From positions 1 to 64,000 of the forward strand of contig JAFWBM010000003.1 of NCBI GenBank assembly GCA_017507105.1: a DNA stretch of 64,000 nt. Reading direction: 5' to 3'. The notes below the pieces were generated by a model. The model was given only the letters and a program-made list of their open reading frames with translations. It made no database searches and was not told the DNA's origin. The stretch is from Bacteroidaceae bacterium. GTDB lineage: Bacteria; Bacteroidota; Bacteroidia; Bacteroidales; Bacteroidaceae. Positions 54,522 through 64,000 of this stretch are shown piece after piece (within the stretch, counting starts at the first letter, position 1; the number at the start of each line of letters is the position of its first letter). The position numbers and the translations under genes are program-made.

Positions 54522-55517
54522 TTAGGGTACCTCGACTTTGTTAAGGATCTGGCTTACAATCTCATCCGATGTCATGTTGCTTGCTTCGGCCTCATAACTG
54601 AGTCCTATACGATGGCGTAATACATCGTGTGCAACAGCACGTACATCTTCGGGGATTACATAACCACGACGTTTTATGAAAGCATATGCTCTTGCTGCCA
54701 ATGCCAAGTTTATAGAGGCACGTGGAGATGCACCGAATGATATCATCTCTTTCAGTTCTTTCATAGCATATTTATCGGGATAACGTGTTGCAAAGACTAT
54801 ATCTGCTATATACTGCTCAATTTTCTCATCAAGATATACTTGACGTACAACCTTGCGTGCTTCGATAATCTCATGCGGTTTGAGTATAGGACGTACATTT
54901 ATCTTCTCGCCTGTAATATTCTGACGAATAATACGTTTCTCCTCTGATAGCTCGGGATATCCAATTACTACTTTAAGCATGAAACGGTCAACTTGCGCTT
55001 CGGGGAGAGGATATGTACCCTCCTGCTCTATGGGGTTTTGTGTAGCCAACACAAGGAATGGCTCGGGCAGATGGAAAGTCTCTTTACCAATGGTAACCTG
55101 ACGTTCTTGCATGGCCTCGAGCAATGCACTCTGCACCTTTGCAGGCGCACGGTTAATCTCATCAGCCAGAACAAAGTTGGCAAAGACTGGACCTTTACTA
55201 GACTTAAATTCCTCATCTTTCTGACTGTATACCATTGTTCCTATAACATCGGCAGGAAGCAAATCAGGAGTAAACTGTATTCTGCTGAAATCTGCATCTA
55301 TTAGATTAGACAGAGTCTTTATGGCAAGGGTTTTTGCCAATCCCGGCACACCCTCAAGCAGTACATGACCATCGGCCAAAAGGCCTATTAGCAGTGATTC
55401 TACAAGATGCTTCTGACCCACAATAACCTGGTCCATTCCTGCTTGCAGATTGGTAACGAAACCACTCTGCCTTTCAATCATTTCGTTCAATTCGCGAATG
55501 TCAATTGTTGCATTCAT
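54522..55517 (-). CDS. MoxR family AAA+ ATPase
   Basis: A 331-residue AAA+ ATPase with Walker A GVPGLAKT near residues 56-63, Walker B FVLADEINRAPAK near 111-123 and a sensor-1 ATQNP near 153-157. It is the first gene of the bat operon, co-oriented with seven downstream genes. MoxR ATPases act as chaperone-like factors for VWA proteins. Confidence 0.95.
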   Translation of the reverse strand: MNATIDIRELNEMIERQSGFVTNLQAGMDQVIVGQKHLVESLLIGLLADGHVLLEGVPGLAKTLAIKTLSNLIDADFSRIQFTPDLLPADVIGTMVYSQKDEEFKSSKGPVFANFVLADEINRAPAKVQSALLEAMQERQVTIGKETFHLPEPFLVLATQNPIEQEGTYPLPEAQVDRFMLKVVIGYPELSEEKRIIRQNITGEKINVRPILKPHEIIEARKVVRQVYLDEKIEQYIADIVFATRYPDKYAMKELKEMISFGASPRASINLALAARAYAFIKRRGYVIPEDVRAVAHDVLRHRIGLSYEAEASNMTSDEIVSQILNKVEVP

Positions 55518-55639
55518 AATGTATAATATTTTCAGTTTATTTTTCTGTATACAAAATTAGAGCATTACCTTAACTTATAGTGTTAATTTTATTGAAATAG
55601 ATTTAACATCTGTTTGTATTAAGAAAACTTAACTCTAAT

Positions 55640-56746
55640 CTATTTACTTGATACAAGTTTCGGGATAGATATATTCATTCCAATCTCAAGCTGATTATAG
55701 TTTCTAAAACTATTATGTTTAACAATATATGGCCAAAGACGTTTGTCCGTATAATATATCTGTGATATCTTTACCAATGTCTCATCGGCACCGACTCTAT
55801 GAATGGCTAAATCTCCTTCTATATCATATAATGTCGTATCGGCAAGTGTTATCTCTGACAATTTCTTTGATCTAAGTTCCTCTATTAGAACAAAAGAGTA
55901 TTTCTTTTGTTCTACTTGGGCTATTGTATCCTGTACTAATACTTTCTTTTTTGTATCATCTACCGTCAACAGACTTGCCTTATCTTTTTTACCCACAGCA
56001 TTAACAACTTCAGCCGTATCTTCATTGCTATCCGAGAAATATGCGATTGAAGCTAATATGGAAATAAATATTACTAATATTGATATATATATACTCTTTT
56101 TTCCACTTTTCCTCTTGTCAGTACTGTTACTATAGTTATCAATCTTTATATCGATATTTCTGTCAGCAACAACTTTTTTTTCATATTTCTCGTCTCTTTC
56201 TCCATTATTGAATTCTTTGGCATTATCATCTGAATGTTGTTGTAACAGCACGGGGTGCATATTTTCATTCTCTCCGTCAATGGTTGTAGCAATCGGTTCC
56301 ACATCATTTGGAATGGTAACTGCTTTATCATTGTTTTTCGAGAACGCTTCAAGCTCTTTTTCTGCGAGTTCTTTATTTTCGGTTATATATTCCCTTTCAT
56401 TATCAGGTTCATCATCTACATAATCATCATCAATCTCTACCGGTTCGAACATTGCAAATGGCTGATTTACCTTATCCTTTAATACATCTGCCGGTATAAA
56501 AGTGATTTTACGGTGTCCTTTTATTTCGAACTTCTCGCCTGTGTTTACATTTACGCTGTTCCTGCTTGCTACATCTATCATTTTGAATGTACCAAGTCCG
56601 TTAATCTTTACTATACCATCTTCCTCCAATCCTTCAATAATCAAATCAAAGAAGGTTCTTGTATATATATCACTATTGGATAGAGATAGCGATAGTTTCT
56701 CGGCAAGCAGAGAGCTTATATCGGAATGATGCAATTTCGTGTCCAT
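55640..56746 (-). CDS. HU-like DNA-binding domain fused to a membrane segment and LysM
   Basis: A 368-residue protein in three parts. Residues 1-95 are an HU/IHF-like domain (GLGTFKMIDVASRNSVNVNTG). An acidic linker follows to about 215. A single membrane helix (218-237) comes after a basic KRKSGKKS, which predicts the N-terminus inside. Residues 313-364 resemble LysM (HRVGADETLVKISQIYY), facing the periplasm. It could tie the chromosome to the cell wall. It begins 3 nt after a separate HU gene, in the rimO operon. Confidence 0.85.
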   Translation of the reverse strand: MDTKLHHSDISSLLAEKLSLSLSNSDIYTRTFFDLIIEGLEEDGIVKINGLGTFKMIDVASRNSVNVNTGEKFEIKGHRKITFIPADVLKDKVNQPFAMFEPVEIDDDYVDDEPDNEREYITENKELAEKELEAFSKNNDKAVTIPNDVEPIATTIDGENENMHPVLLQQHSDDNAKEFNNGERDEKYEKKVVADRNIDIKIDNYSNSTDKRKSGKKSIYISILVIFISILASIAYFSDSNEDTAEVVNAVGKKDKASLLTVDDTKKKVLVQDTIAQVEQKKYSFVLIEELRSKKLSEITLADTTLYDIEGDLAIHRVGADETLVKISQIYYTDKRLWPYIVKHNSFRNYNQLEIGMNISIPKLVSSK

Positions 56747-56749
56747 AGT

Positions 56750-57034
56750 CTACTCCTCCACATCTTTGAATTTATCCTTAAGTTTAGCACTCGGGCGAAA
56801 CGATGGTACTATTTTAGGTGGGATAAGCATACGTTGACCACTCTTCGGATTTACAGAGACTCTCTCACGACGCAGCTTCACTTCTAAGACACCGAAACCT
56901 AAAATATTTATCTGGTCATTCTCTTTAAGACGTTCAGTAAAGATTTCTACCAATGCGTCGACCAATTCCGTTGTTTCGGAATTGGTCAATTTACATTTCT
57001 GTGCTAACTTTGCTGTAAATTCTTTATTGTTCAT
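56750..57034 (-). CDS. HU family DNA-binding protein
   Basis: A 94-residue HU/IHF-type protein: LGFGVLEVKLRRERVSVNPK near residues 43-62 followed by GQRMLIPPKIVPSFRPSAKLK. It is a normal-length nucleoid protein with a slightly unusual basic arm. Its stop is 3 nt before the HU-LysM gene, suggesting co-expression. Confidence 0.93.
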   Translation of the reverse strand: MNNKEFTAKLAQKCKLTNSETTELVDALVEIFTERLKENDQINILGFGVLEVKLRRERVSVNPKSGQRMLIPPKIVPSFRPSAKLKDKFKDVEE

Positions 57035-57071
57035 CCTTCTCTCTTAATATACTCGAATACACAATTGCCTG

Positions 57072-58370
57072 TCATGCAAGTTCACCCATCAGATCAAACT
57101 CGGCAGCATCGTTAATTCTTATATTATAGAAACCGCCAATCTCCAGATTCCCATCGACTATAGGTATCAACACCTCTGTATCTACATCCGGGGAATCGAA
57201 TTCGGTACGTCCTATATAGTATTCTCCCTCTATACGGTCTATAATAGTCTTGTATACCTTTCCAATCTTTTGGCAATTGAGGTTGGTAGATATTCGCTGC
57301 TGTATATCCATCAAACGATCAAGACGCTCCTGCTTTTTCTTTTTAGAGACACTGTCGCGATAGTTTTCCGCCGCATAGGTTCCATCCTCTTCGCTGTAGG
57401 CAAATGCCCCCAGACGATCAAACTTGGCCCATTTGACAAACTCAAGCAACTCCTCGAATTCCTTGTCTGTCTCTCCGGGAAAACCAACCATCATTGTGGT
57501 GCGTAGACATATTCCAGGTACCTCGGCGCGCATTCTCTCAACAAGTTCATAGGTCTCCTCCTTTGTCACATGTCGCAACATTTTTTTGAGTATCTTCGTG
57601 CTCACATGCTGAAGTGCAATATCTAGATACTTACATACATTCTCTTTCTCACGCATCACACGCAGAAGGTCCATCGGAAAATTTGAAGGATATGCATAAT
57701 GAAGACGTATCCATTCTACTCCATCTATATCGGCTATTCTCTCTACCAATTCTGCTATAGCCTGTCTCTTATAAAGATCGACACCATAGAAGGTCAGCTC
57801 TTGTGCAATTACCTGAAACTCTTTCACGCCTTGTGAGACAAGGTAACGGACTTCGTTCTCTATATCTTCTATGGGACGTGACACATGTGCTCCTGTTATT
57901 ATTGGAATTGCACAATATGCACACCTGCGGTTACATCCTTCCGATATCTTGAGAAACGCATAATGAGAAGGTGTAGTAAGTACACGCTCATTTGCTATAC
58001 TGCTATCATAAGTGTGTTGCAAGTCGGATATAAGTTCACTCCAATTAAACTTGCCATAAAACTTATCAACCTGGGAAATCTCCTCACTGAGTTCACTCAT
58101 ATACCGTTCCGAGAGACATCCCATAACAAAGAGTTTACTGAGGTTACCCTCCTCTTTTCGTTGGCAGAATTCGAGAATCATATTTATTGACTCCTCTTTT
58201 GCATCGCCAATAAATCCACATGTATTTATTACAGCAATCTCACCTTCAGGATTCTCACTATCGTGTGTAACTTCGTATCCACACTCATTGAGCTGTCGCA
58301 TCAGATGCTCTGAATCCACCAGATTCTTTGAGCATCCCATTGTTATTATGTCAACTCTTCCTTTAATCAT
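57072..58370 (-). CDS. rimO: Ribosomal protein S12 methylthiotransferase RimO
   Basis: A 432-residue radical SAM enzyme that methylthiolates an aspartate of S12. The N-terminal MTTase domain has TMGCSKNLVDSEHLM near residues 9-23, the radical SAM cluster is CNRRCAYCAIP near 143-153, and a TRAM domain ends the chain. The start at 58370 is used because an earlier one adds 26 unrelated residues and overlaps ftsY. Confidence 0.95.
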   Translation of the reverse strand: MIKGRVDIITMGCSKNLVDSEHLMRQLNECGYEVTHDSENPEGEIAVINTCGFIGDAKEESINMILEFCQRKEEGNLSKLFVMGCLSERYMSELSEEISQVDKFYGKFNWSELISDLQHTYDSSIANERVLTTPSHYAFLKISEGCNRRCAYCAIPIITGAHVSRPIEDIENEVRYLVSQGVKEFQVIAQELTFYGVDLYKRQAIAELVERIADIDGVEWIRLHYAYPSNFPMDLLRVMREKENVCKYLDIALQHVSTKILKKMLRHVTKEETYELVERMRAEVPGICLRTTMMVGFPGETDKEFEELLEFVKWAKFDRLGAFAYSEEDGTYAAENYRDSVSKKKKQERLDRLMDIQQRISTNLNCQKIGKVYKTIIDRIEGEYYIGRTEFDSPDVDTEVLIPIVDGNLEIGGFYNIRINDAAEFDLMGELA

Positions 58371-58374
58371 TGTC

Positions 58375-59328
58375 TTATCCGAAAAGTGAATCAACAAATG
58401 CGACACGATTAAATATCTGCAAGTGTTCCATACCCTCACCCAAACCAATATACTTCACCGGAATTTTGAATTGGTCGCTTATACCTATTACGACACCGCC
58501 CTTAGCTGTACCATCAAGTTTGGTTATAGCAAGCGATGTTACCTCTGTTGCTTTAGTAAACTGTTTGGCCTGTTCAAATGCATTCTGTCCGGTTGAGCCA
58601 TCAAGAACAAGCAACACATCGTTGGGAGCGTCGGGTAACACTTTTTTCATAACATTTTTAATTTTAGTAAGCTCATTCATCAAACCTACTTTGTTATGCA
58701 GACGACCTGCTGTATCTATTATTACAACATCTGCATCATTGGCAACCGCCGATGACAGAGTATCGAAAGCAACAGAAGCCGGATCTGAACCCATATTCTG
58801 TTTTACAACCGGCACATCTGCTCGACGTCCCCACTCCACAAGCTGCTCTACAGCAGCTGCACGAAATGTGTCGGCAGCTCCAAGATATACCTTCTTGCCT
58901 GCCTTTTTGAACTGATATGCCAACTTTCCTATTGTTGTTGTTTTACCAACTCCATTAACTCCTACAACCATTATCACATATGGATTACCAGGGGTCGTAG
59001 GAAAGTCAAATGTTCCATTGTCATCAGTATTGTTCTCCATCAAAAGAGCTGCTATTTCGTCTTTTAGCAACATATTAAGCTCTTTTGTATTCATGAACTT
59101 GTCACGTGCGGCACGTGCCTCTATGCGTTCTATTATTTTAAGTGTTGTATCTACACCCACGTCAGATGTAACAAGTACCTCTTCAAGGTTATCAAGAACT
59201 TCGTCATCTATCTCAGTTTTTCCGACAATAGCACGAGCAATCTTGCCAAATACACTCTCTTTGGTCTTCGACAATCCATTGTCGAGTACCTCTTTTTTAT
59301 CTTTTGTAAAAAAATCGAAAAATCCCAT
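58375..59328 (-). CDS. ftsY: Signal recognition particle receptor FtsY
   Basis: A 317-residue SRP-type GTPase: an NG domain with GVNGVGKTTTIGKLA near residues 123-137, DTAGRLHNK near 206-214 and TKLDGTAKGG near 268-277. It lacks the long acidic A domain of E. coli FtsY, as in many other phyla. It targets SRP-bound ribosomes to the inner membrane. The gene lies between lepA (11 nt) and rimO (4 nt). Confidence 0.96.
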   Translation of the reverse strand: MGFFDFFTKDKKEVLDNGLSKTKESVFGKIARAIVGKTEIDDEVLDNLEEVLVTSDVGVDTTLKIIERIEARAARDKFMNTKELNMLLKDEIAALLMENNTDDNGTFDFPTTPGNPYVIMVVGVNGVGKTTTIGKLAYQFKKAGKKVYLGAADTFRAAAVEQLVEWGRRADVPVVKQNMGSDPASVAFDTLSSAVANDADVVIIDTAGRLHNKVGLMNELTKIKNVMKKVLPDAPNDVLLVLDGSTGQNAFEQAKQFTKATEVTSLAITKLDGTAKGGVVIGISDQFKIPVKYIGLGEGMEHLQIFNRVAFVDSLFG

Positions 59329-59339
59329 CAGTCTATAAT

Positions 59340-61121
59340 TTAGTCAAGTTTTAGCACTGCAAGGAATGCCTTTTGCGGCACCTCTACGTTTCCAATCTGT
59401 TTCATGCGCTTTTTACCTTTTTTCTGTTTCTCCAACAGTTTACGTTTACGTGATACGTCACCACCATAACACTTTGCCGTAACATCTTTACGCACCTGCT
59501 TAATCGTCTCACGTGCTATAATTTTTGTTCCTATTGCTGCCTGAAGAGCAATATCAAACTGTTGTCTTGGTATCAGCTCGCGTAGTTTTTCACACATCTG
59601 TCGTCCTAAACCATACGCATTATCAACATGTGTAAGGGTCGAGAGGGCGTCTACCGGCTCTCCATTGAGCAGAATATCAAGTTTTATAAGCTTTGATGTA
59701 CGGAATCCTGCCGGATGATAATCGAACGAAGCATATCCTTTTGATATACTCTTCAGTTTATCATAGAAATCTATCACAATCTCTCCAAGTGGCAACAAGA
59801 AACTTATATCTACACGATTACCTGTTATAAACTCCTGTTTTTGCAGTTCTCCACGCTTTCCAAGACAAAGAGTCATTATTGGACCTATATATTCGGCACG
59901 AGTAATTATACTCGCCTGTATGTATGGTTCCTCTATATGGTCTATGAGAGTTTGATCGGGCATACCTCCGGGATTATGTACCTCTTGTACACCTCCTTGT
60001 TTGTCATATACCATGTATGATACGTTGGGCACTGTAGTAATAACACTCATATCAAATTCACGGTCCAAACGCTCCTGAATTATCTCCATGTGAAGAAGTC
60101 CCAGGAATCCGCATCTAAAACCGAATCCCAGTGCTGCAGATGATTCCGGAGTAAAAGTCAATGATGCATCATTGAGTTGCAGTTTCTCGAGAGAGGCACG
60201 CAAATCCTCGTAATCCTCGGCATCTATGGGATATACTCCGGCAAAGACCATTGGCTTTACCTCTTCGAATCCTGATATGGCAGAACTGCATGGACGATTA
60301 ATATGTGTAATGGTATCACCAACCTTAACCTCACGCGATGTCTTTATACCTGAAATTATATATCCAACATCACCGGTACGCAGTTCGGTACGCGGAGACA
60401 AATCCATCTTCAGAACTCCTATCTCATCGGCATCATACTCCTTACCTGTATTAAAGAATTTTACTTTATCTCCTTTACGCAACACTCCATTGGTAATCTT
60501 GAAGTAAGCGATAATACCGCGAAACGAGTTAAACACAGAATCGAATATCAAAGCTTGTAAAGGAGCATCTTCGTCGCCTTTTGGTGCGGGAATACGCTCT
60601 ACAACAGCATTAAGTATCTCATCAACACCCATTCCGGTTTTTCCCGACGCTTCAATGATATCTTCTCTGTCACAGCCTATAAGGTCCACAATCTCATCCT
60701 TTACTTCCTCAGGCATGGCATTTATCATATCACACTTGTTGATTACCGGAATAATCTCCAAATCTTGATCTATAGCCATGTAAAGGTTTGATATAGTTTG
60801 TGCTTGTACCCCTTGTGTTGCATCTACGACAAGTAAGGCTCCCTCACATGCAGCTATTGAGCGTGACACTTCGTATGAGAAATCGACATGTCCCGGAGTA
60901 TCAATAAGATTCAATATATATTTCTCTCCTTTGTAGTTATACTCCATTTGAATAGCATGGCTCTTTATTGTTATTCCACGCTCTTTTTCCAAATCCATAT
61001 TATCGAGCATCTGTCCCTCGGTTACCTGTATGGTCTTGGTTGTTTCAAGCAGGCGGTCTGCCAAAGTCGACTTACCATGATCTATGTGAGCAATTATACA
61101 AAAGTTCCTTATTCTTTCCAT
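59340..61121 (-). CDS. lepA: Elongation factor 4 (LepA)
   Basis: A 593-residue translational GTPase. G1 AHIDHGKST near residues 11-19, G3 DTPGHVDF near 73-80 and G4 NKCD near 127-130 are intact; the C-terminal domain specific to LepA is present. It begins an ftsY-rimO-HU group. TATCTTCG at 61205-61198 is a likely -7 element. Confidence 0.97.
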   Translation of the reverse strand: MERIRNFCIIAHIDHGKSTLADRLLETTKTIQVTEGQMLDNMDLEKERGITIKSHAIQMEYNYKGEKYILNLIDTPGHVDFSYEVSRSIAACEGALLVVDATQGVQAQTISNLYMAIDQDLEIIPVINKCDMINAMPEEVKDEIVDLIGCDREDIIEASGKTGMGVDEILNAVVERIPAPKGDEDAPLQALIFDSVFNSFRGIIAYFKITNGVLRKGDKVKFFNTGKEYDADEIGVLKMDLSPRTELRTGDVGYIISGIKTSREVKVGDTITHINRPCSSAISGFEEVKPMVFAGVYPIDAEDYEDLRASLEKLQLNDASLTFTPESSAALGFGFRCGFLGLLHMEIIQERLDREFDMSVITTVPNVSYMVYDKQGGVQEVHNPGGMPDQTLIDHIEEPYIQASIITRAEYIGPIMTLCLGKRGELQKQEFITGNRVDISFLLPLGEIVIDFYDKLKSISKGYASFDYHPAGFRTSKLIKLDILLNGEPVDALSTLTHVDNAYGLGRQMCEKLRELIPRQQFDIALQAAIGTKIIARETIKQVRKDVTAKCYGGDVSRKRKLLEKQKKGKKRMKQIGNVEVPQKAFLAVLKLD

Positions 61122-61197
61122 CTCGTTATGTGTAGATATTTATTATTCTATTATACAATGTGGCAATGAATATTTACCCACTTTACATTTTCAGCCG

Positions 61198-61205
61198 CGA
61201 AGATA
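61198..61205 (-). promoter_or_regulatory. Probable lepA -7 element
   Basis: The minus strand reads TATCTTCG followed by CGGCTG, as before trpS. The distance to the ATG is about 75 nt. The -33 element is not clear. Confidence 0.5.
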
Positions 61206-61335
61206 ACAATAAAAATCTAATTTATTATTAATAATTATTATATAATAACAAAAATAGAGAGACGACTGTTCTCTTTTATATTGCAGAATGTATCAAAAGA
61301 ATAAAATATCGAAAAGAGTATTCAATCCATAAAAA

Positions 61336-61372
61336 TACAACAGAGGGGATAAAGAACAGCCCCTCTGTTGTA
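61336..61372 (-). terminator. Terminator hairpin after the AsmA gene
   Basis: A perfect 13-bp inverted repeat (61336-61348 with 61360-61372) around an 11-nt loop begins 22 nt after the AsmA stop. Confidence 0.8.
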
Positions 61373-61394
61373 AAATACTTTTATCAAACACTGA

Positions 61395-63905
61395 TTACTT
61401 AAATAAATCTTTTGCTTTATTAAAAAGATTCTTCATTTTATCCTCTTTTTTATCGGATGACTGTTCGGAAGAAGTCTCTTCTTTACTCTTTTTATCTCCA
61501 CCACCGAGCAGTTTGTCGAGTGCGCTTTCTGCAGCCTGTGTAGCAGCTTTCTTTGCTAATGATGCCATATCTATTCCCACCTTTGGTGAAGTGAATGTTC
61601 CTCCTATTGTCATATCTACAGTTCCGAGTTTTGAAACCTTACCGGCTGATGTTGGAATTGTAATCTCTCCTCTATAATCTATTGTCTGATCAAGTCCGGT
61701 TGTTCCCGACAGTCTCATTTTGTAATCTCCCAGATTGATATCAAATGGATTAGTCTCGACACGACCATCTTTAATTACAAATCCTATATTAAGATCCTTC
61801 ACTTTGGTATCCTTCAATGATGGTTTCTTTAATATATCGGCAACATCCTGAATAAACTTCACATTATTCAAACTCAAATCCCTGGTATTCAAAGAGCCCT
61901 CACCAGTCATTTCCGAAAGAACCGGACTCATTGTTGCATCCAGTTTTGTATTTATACTCATGCTACCCGAGAATGTACCTGTAAGGCCGCTGAATATAGG
62001 AGCAAGCTTGCGTACCACATTCAAATCTTCATATGCCTGTTTGAAAACAATCTCATGAAGTCTGAACGAAGCGTTGAACAAAGGCTCTGAGCCGGCTGGT
62101 GCATTGTAAAAACCATTTACCACAACACCGCCACCCATTGTATTCAGCGAGAGATTCTTCATATCTACCTTGCCATCCTTTACAACGAGTCTACCATTAA
62201 GATTTTCAAACTTCATATTATCGAAGAGAACCTCCTTGAAATCGGCTTGCATATTAAAGTCTATATTCTCGGGTATGTTTACAACTCCCATTGAAACGGT
62301 ATCAGTTACAGTCTCCTCAACCTCAACCGTATCGCTAGATGTCATAAAATCATTAAGATTAAAACGATTACTCTTAACATTGAGCGAACCTTTCAATGTA
62401 GTTCCTTTAAGAGCAAATCCCAAATAGTTCTCAAATTTACTGTCGAATGTAACGTCATTACTTCCAATATTAACAGTAGTCTCGCTTAACTGAAGATATT
62501 TAGGTGTGAATGTGAATACCGAATTCCTGATATCTATATTGGGCATATCCTCCATCTCAAGAGTCATACCATTCAAACGCACACTACCATCTGCTTTCAC
62601 CTTCTCATACTCTTCTTTCTCTATATACGACATTCGTCCGTTCACTGCCAAATCTGCATCTAGAAGACCGTTGAGTTGCATGTTATCAAGAGGATATATA
62701 TCCTTTATTTTACCCAAATCAAGTTTACCCTTTGCCGACATATCAAACGACATATCACTCATAGGATTCTTCAATGCCACAGATACGCTGAATGGATTGC
62801 CAGCCATTACAAAATTAAATGGAGAGACATTTACAATTGTCTCGTCAATAGAGCCACCGGGATTCTTTACATTTGCAAGAATATTAATTTTGTTTACACC
62901 GGCTGGAAGTGATGGATATTGGAACATGGCATCCTTTACATCCAATGTGACATCGAACATAGGCATAACACTATCTCCCTTCATTGAACCCTTAGCATAG
63001 GCCGAGAGCATTACCTCACCATCAGTTTTTAAACCATCAAAATCTTTGGCATATATAGCAGGTACTAATGAGAGAATATCTTTGAAGTCGATTTTATTGC
63101 TATTTAGCTTCAGATCCATATCCATGCCATAGTCGGTAAGTGCAACCCATCCATCAATAGCAGCCTTTATAGCATTAAGCTCTATTGTATTCTCACTAAG
63201 TGCAAATCTATTATTTTCCAAATCGGCATCAATATTCATATCTGCCGAGATCTCTGCTCTATTCAGGAAAGGTATATCATCCATGCGGAATGTCAATTCG
63301 TCTATAGATGTATTGAGCTCTAACATGGTGCGACTATTGCCAAAATCACCTGAACATGTTGCATCCATATCCACTATCTGTGCATACATATTTGTGAGAC
63401 GGTCATCATAAACTAAATTAAAGTTTTTTAATGAGAACTCCTGTAATTTTATACGGAATGCAGCTGTAGTTGTATCAACAGGTTCCTCTTCCACTGGCTC
63501 GACAGATGTTTCTTTCATAACATCCCAGTTCACTGTACTATCGGGCAATACAATAGCCTTCACAGCAATACCATCAAGGATTACTCTTTTAATGTCTATT
63601 CCTTCACTTCCTAACAAGGAAATCACATTAACAGCAGCTGTAATCTCATCGGCAGCAACAAGAGTATCATTTTCAAATGCTCCTACACCTTTCAGGTAGA
63701 AATCCTCCAGAGTTAGAGATGCTAACGGGAAGTTGCTTATCAGACTTATATCAAGATTACCGAAATCGAACTCGGCATTAAGCATTTTATTACCCTCTTC
63801 CTTTATCAGTGTCTCTATTTTGTCCTTAAACAGATAAGGTACAGTGACAAGAAGAAGCAGTACTACAACTATTATTGCAGACAGAATTTTAAAAAATTTC
63901 TTCAT
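61395..63905 (-). CDS. AsmA family envelope protein
   Basis: An 836-residue protein with one N-terminal membrane anchor (about 5-24) and a long periplasmic beta-rich chain of AsmA type (LDISLISNFPLASLTLEDF near 52-70; C-terminal AsmA-like block with GTFSGSMSINTKLDATMSP). A charged tail ends the chain. AsmA proteins are thought to help lipid transport to, or assembly of, the outer membrane. It opens the minus-strand block, and the region upstream to 64000 holds no gene. Confidence 0.88.
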   Translation of the reverse strand: MKKFFKILSAIIVVVLLLLVTVPYLFKDKIETLIKEEGNKMLNAEFDFGNLDISLISNFPLASLTLEDFYLKGVGAFENDTLVAADEITAAVNVISLLGSEGIDIKRVILDGIAVKAIVLPDSTVNWDVMKETSVEPVEEEPVDTTTAAFRIKLQEFSLKNFNLVYDDRLTNMYAQIVDMDATCSGDFGNSRTMLELNTSIDELTFRMDDIPFLNRAEISADMNIDADLENNRFALSENTIELNAIKAAIDGWVALTDYGMDMDLKLNSNKIDFKDILSLVPAIYAKDFDGLKTDGEVMLSAYAKGSMKGDSVMPMFDVTLDVKDAMFQYPSLPAGVNKINILANVKNPGGSIDETIVNVSPFNFVMAGNPFSVSVALKNPMSDMSFDMSAKGKLDLGKIKDIYPLDNMQLNGLLDADLAVNGRMSYIEKEEYEKVKADGSVRLNGMTLEMEDMPNIDIRNSVFTFTPKYLQLSETTVNIGSNDVTFDSKFENYLGFALKGTTLKGSLNVKSNRFNLNDFMTSSDTVEVEETVTDTVSMGVVNIPENIDFNMQADFKEVLFDNMKFENLNGRLVVKDGKVDMKNLSLNTMGGGVVVNGFYNAPAGSEPLFNASFRLHEIVFKQAYEDLNVVRKLAPIFSGLTGTFSGSMSINTKLDATMSPVLSEMTGEGSLNTRDLSLNNVKFIQDVADILKKPSLKDTKVKDLNIGFVIKDGRVETNPFDINLGDYKMRLSGTTGLDQTIDYRGEITIPTSAGKVSKLGTVDMTIGGTFTSPKVGIDMASLAKKAATQAAESALDKLLGGGDKKSKEETSSEQSSDKKEDKMKNLFNKAKDLFK

Positions 63906-64000
63906 ATTTTATTAAGATTAGTTTTCTTGACAAAAATAAACAAAACTATCAATCAATGATATTATGTAGAGTGAAAAAATGTTATAACCACTTCAAATGG

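Larger units (their letters stand above)
61122..61394. other. Intergenic region upstream of lepA
   Basis: No gene. It contains the lepA -7 element and the terminator of the AsmA gene. The rest is AT-rich. Confidence 0.5.

Overview
The window reads as chromosomal DNA of a Bacteroidales bacterium (phylum Bacteroidota). The grounds are: a complete bat aerotolerance operon (moxR, DUF58, batA-E); Bacteroidota-type promoters (TTTG, 19 nt, TATCTTCG or TATCTTTG); lipoproteins with a Cys lipobox; secreted peptidases ending in type IX-like sorting tails; a GH84/GH20 glycosidase pair; and DUF4251, DUF4136 and FISUMP family proteins. The sequence does not settle genus or species. No rRNA, tRNA, CRISPR array, integrase or intact insertion sequence was seen.

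Layout. 1-5.0 kb: tandem 61-bp repeats upstream of an alanine/sodium symporter, then a convergent operon of S28-type peptidase, lone FecE-like ATPase and MalY-like C-S lyase. 5.1-10.5 kb: subtilase, nagB with a GH43-like lipoprotein, and a DUF4251 protein whose frame continues past a TGA into a proline-rich tail. 10.5-19.5 kb: housekeeping genes (yebC, pheT, trpS, dnaB, an ABC-F ATPase, ispE). 19.5-22.9 kb: a 1.4-kb gene-free stretch full of inverted repeats, then a FISUMP lipoprotein preceded by a large folded leader that competes with an intrinsic terminator. 22.9-31.9 kb: galE, ansA, a C10 peptidase, a purine-salvage operon (xpt, NCS2 permease, PurF-like protein without glutaminase residues), a DUF362 ferredoxin and licD. 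32-39.4 kb: rpsP, a LicC/CobD-like fusion coupled to an opine-dehydrogenase-like gene, an S41-fold lipoprotein without catalytic residues, and a small envelope cluster. 39.7-46.3 kb: GH20 and GH84 hexosaminidases, threonine aldolase, a YbaK-like deacylase. 46.3-63.9 kb: one long minus-strand block with PAP2, the bat operon, an HU-LysM membrane protein, HU, rimO, ftsY, lepA and an AsmA-family protein.

How the genes work together. NagB, GH20 and GH84 point to use of host or dietary GlcNAc. Xpt, the permease and the PurF-like protein form a purine-salvage unit. LicD, the LicC/CobD-like fusion and the opine-dehydrogenase-like enzyme suggest making and attaching a CDP-activated amino-alcohol-type decoration to surface glycans; this is inference. 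The strongest novel candidates are the leader attenuator of the FISUMP lipoprotein (about 22.46-22.63 kb) and the LicC-CobD/opine-dehydrogenase module (32.76-35.6 kb). Transcription units often end in long perfect inverted repeats (13-24 bp stems), many placed to work in both directions.
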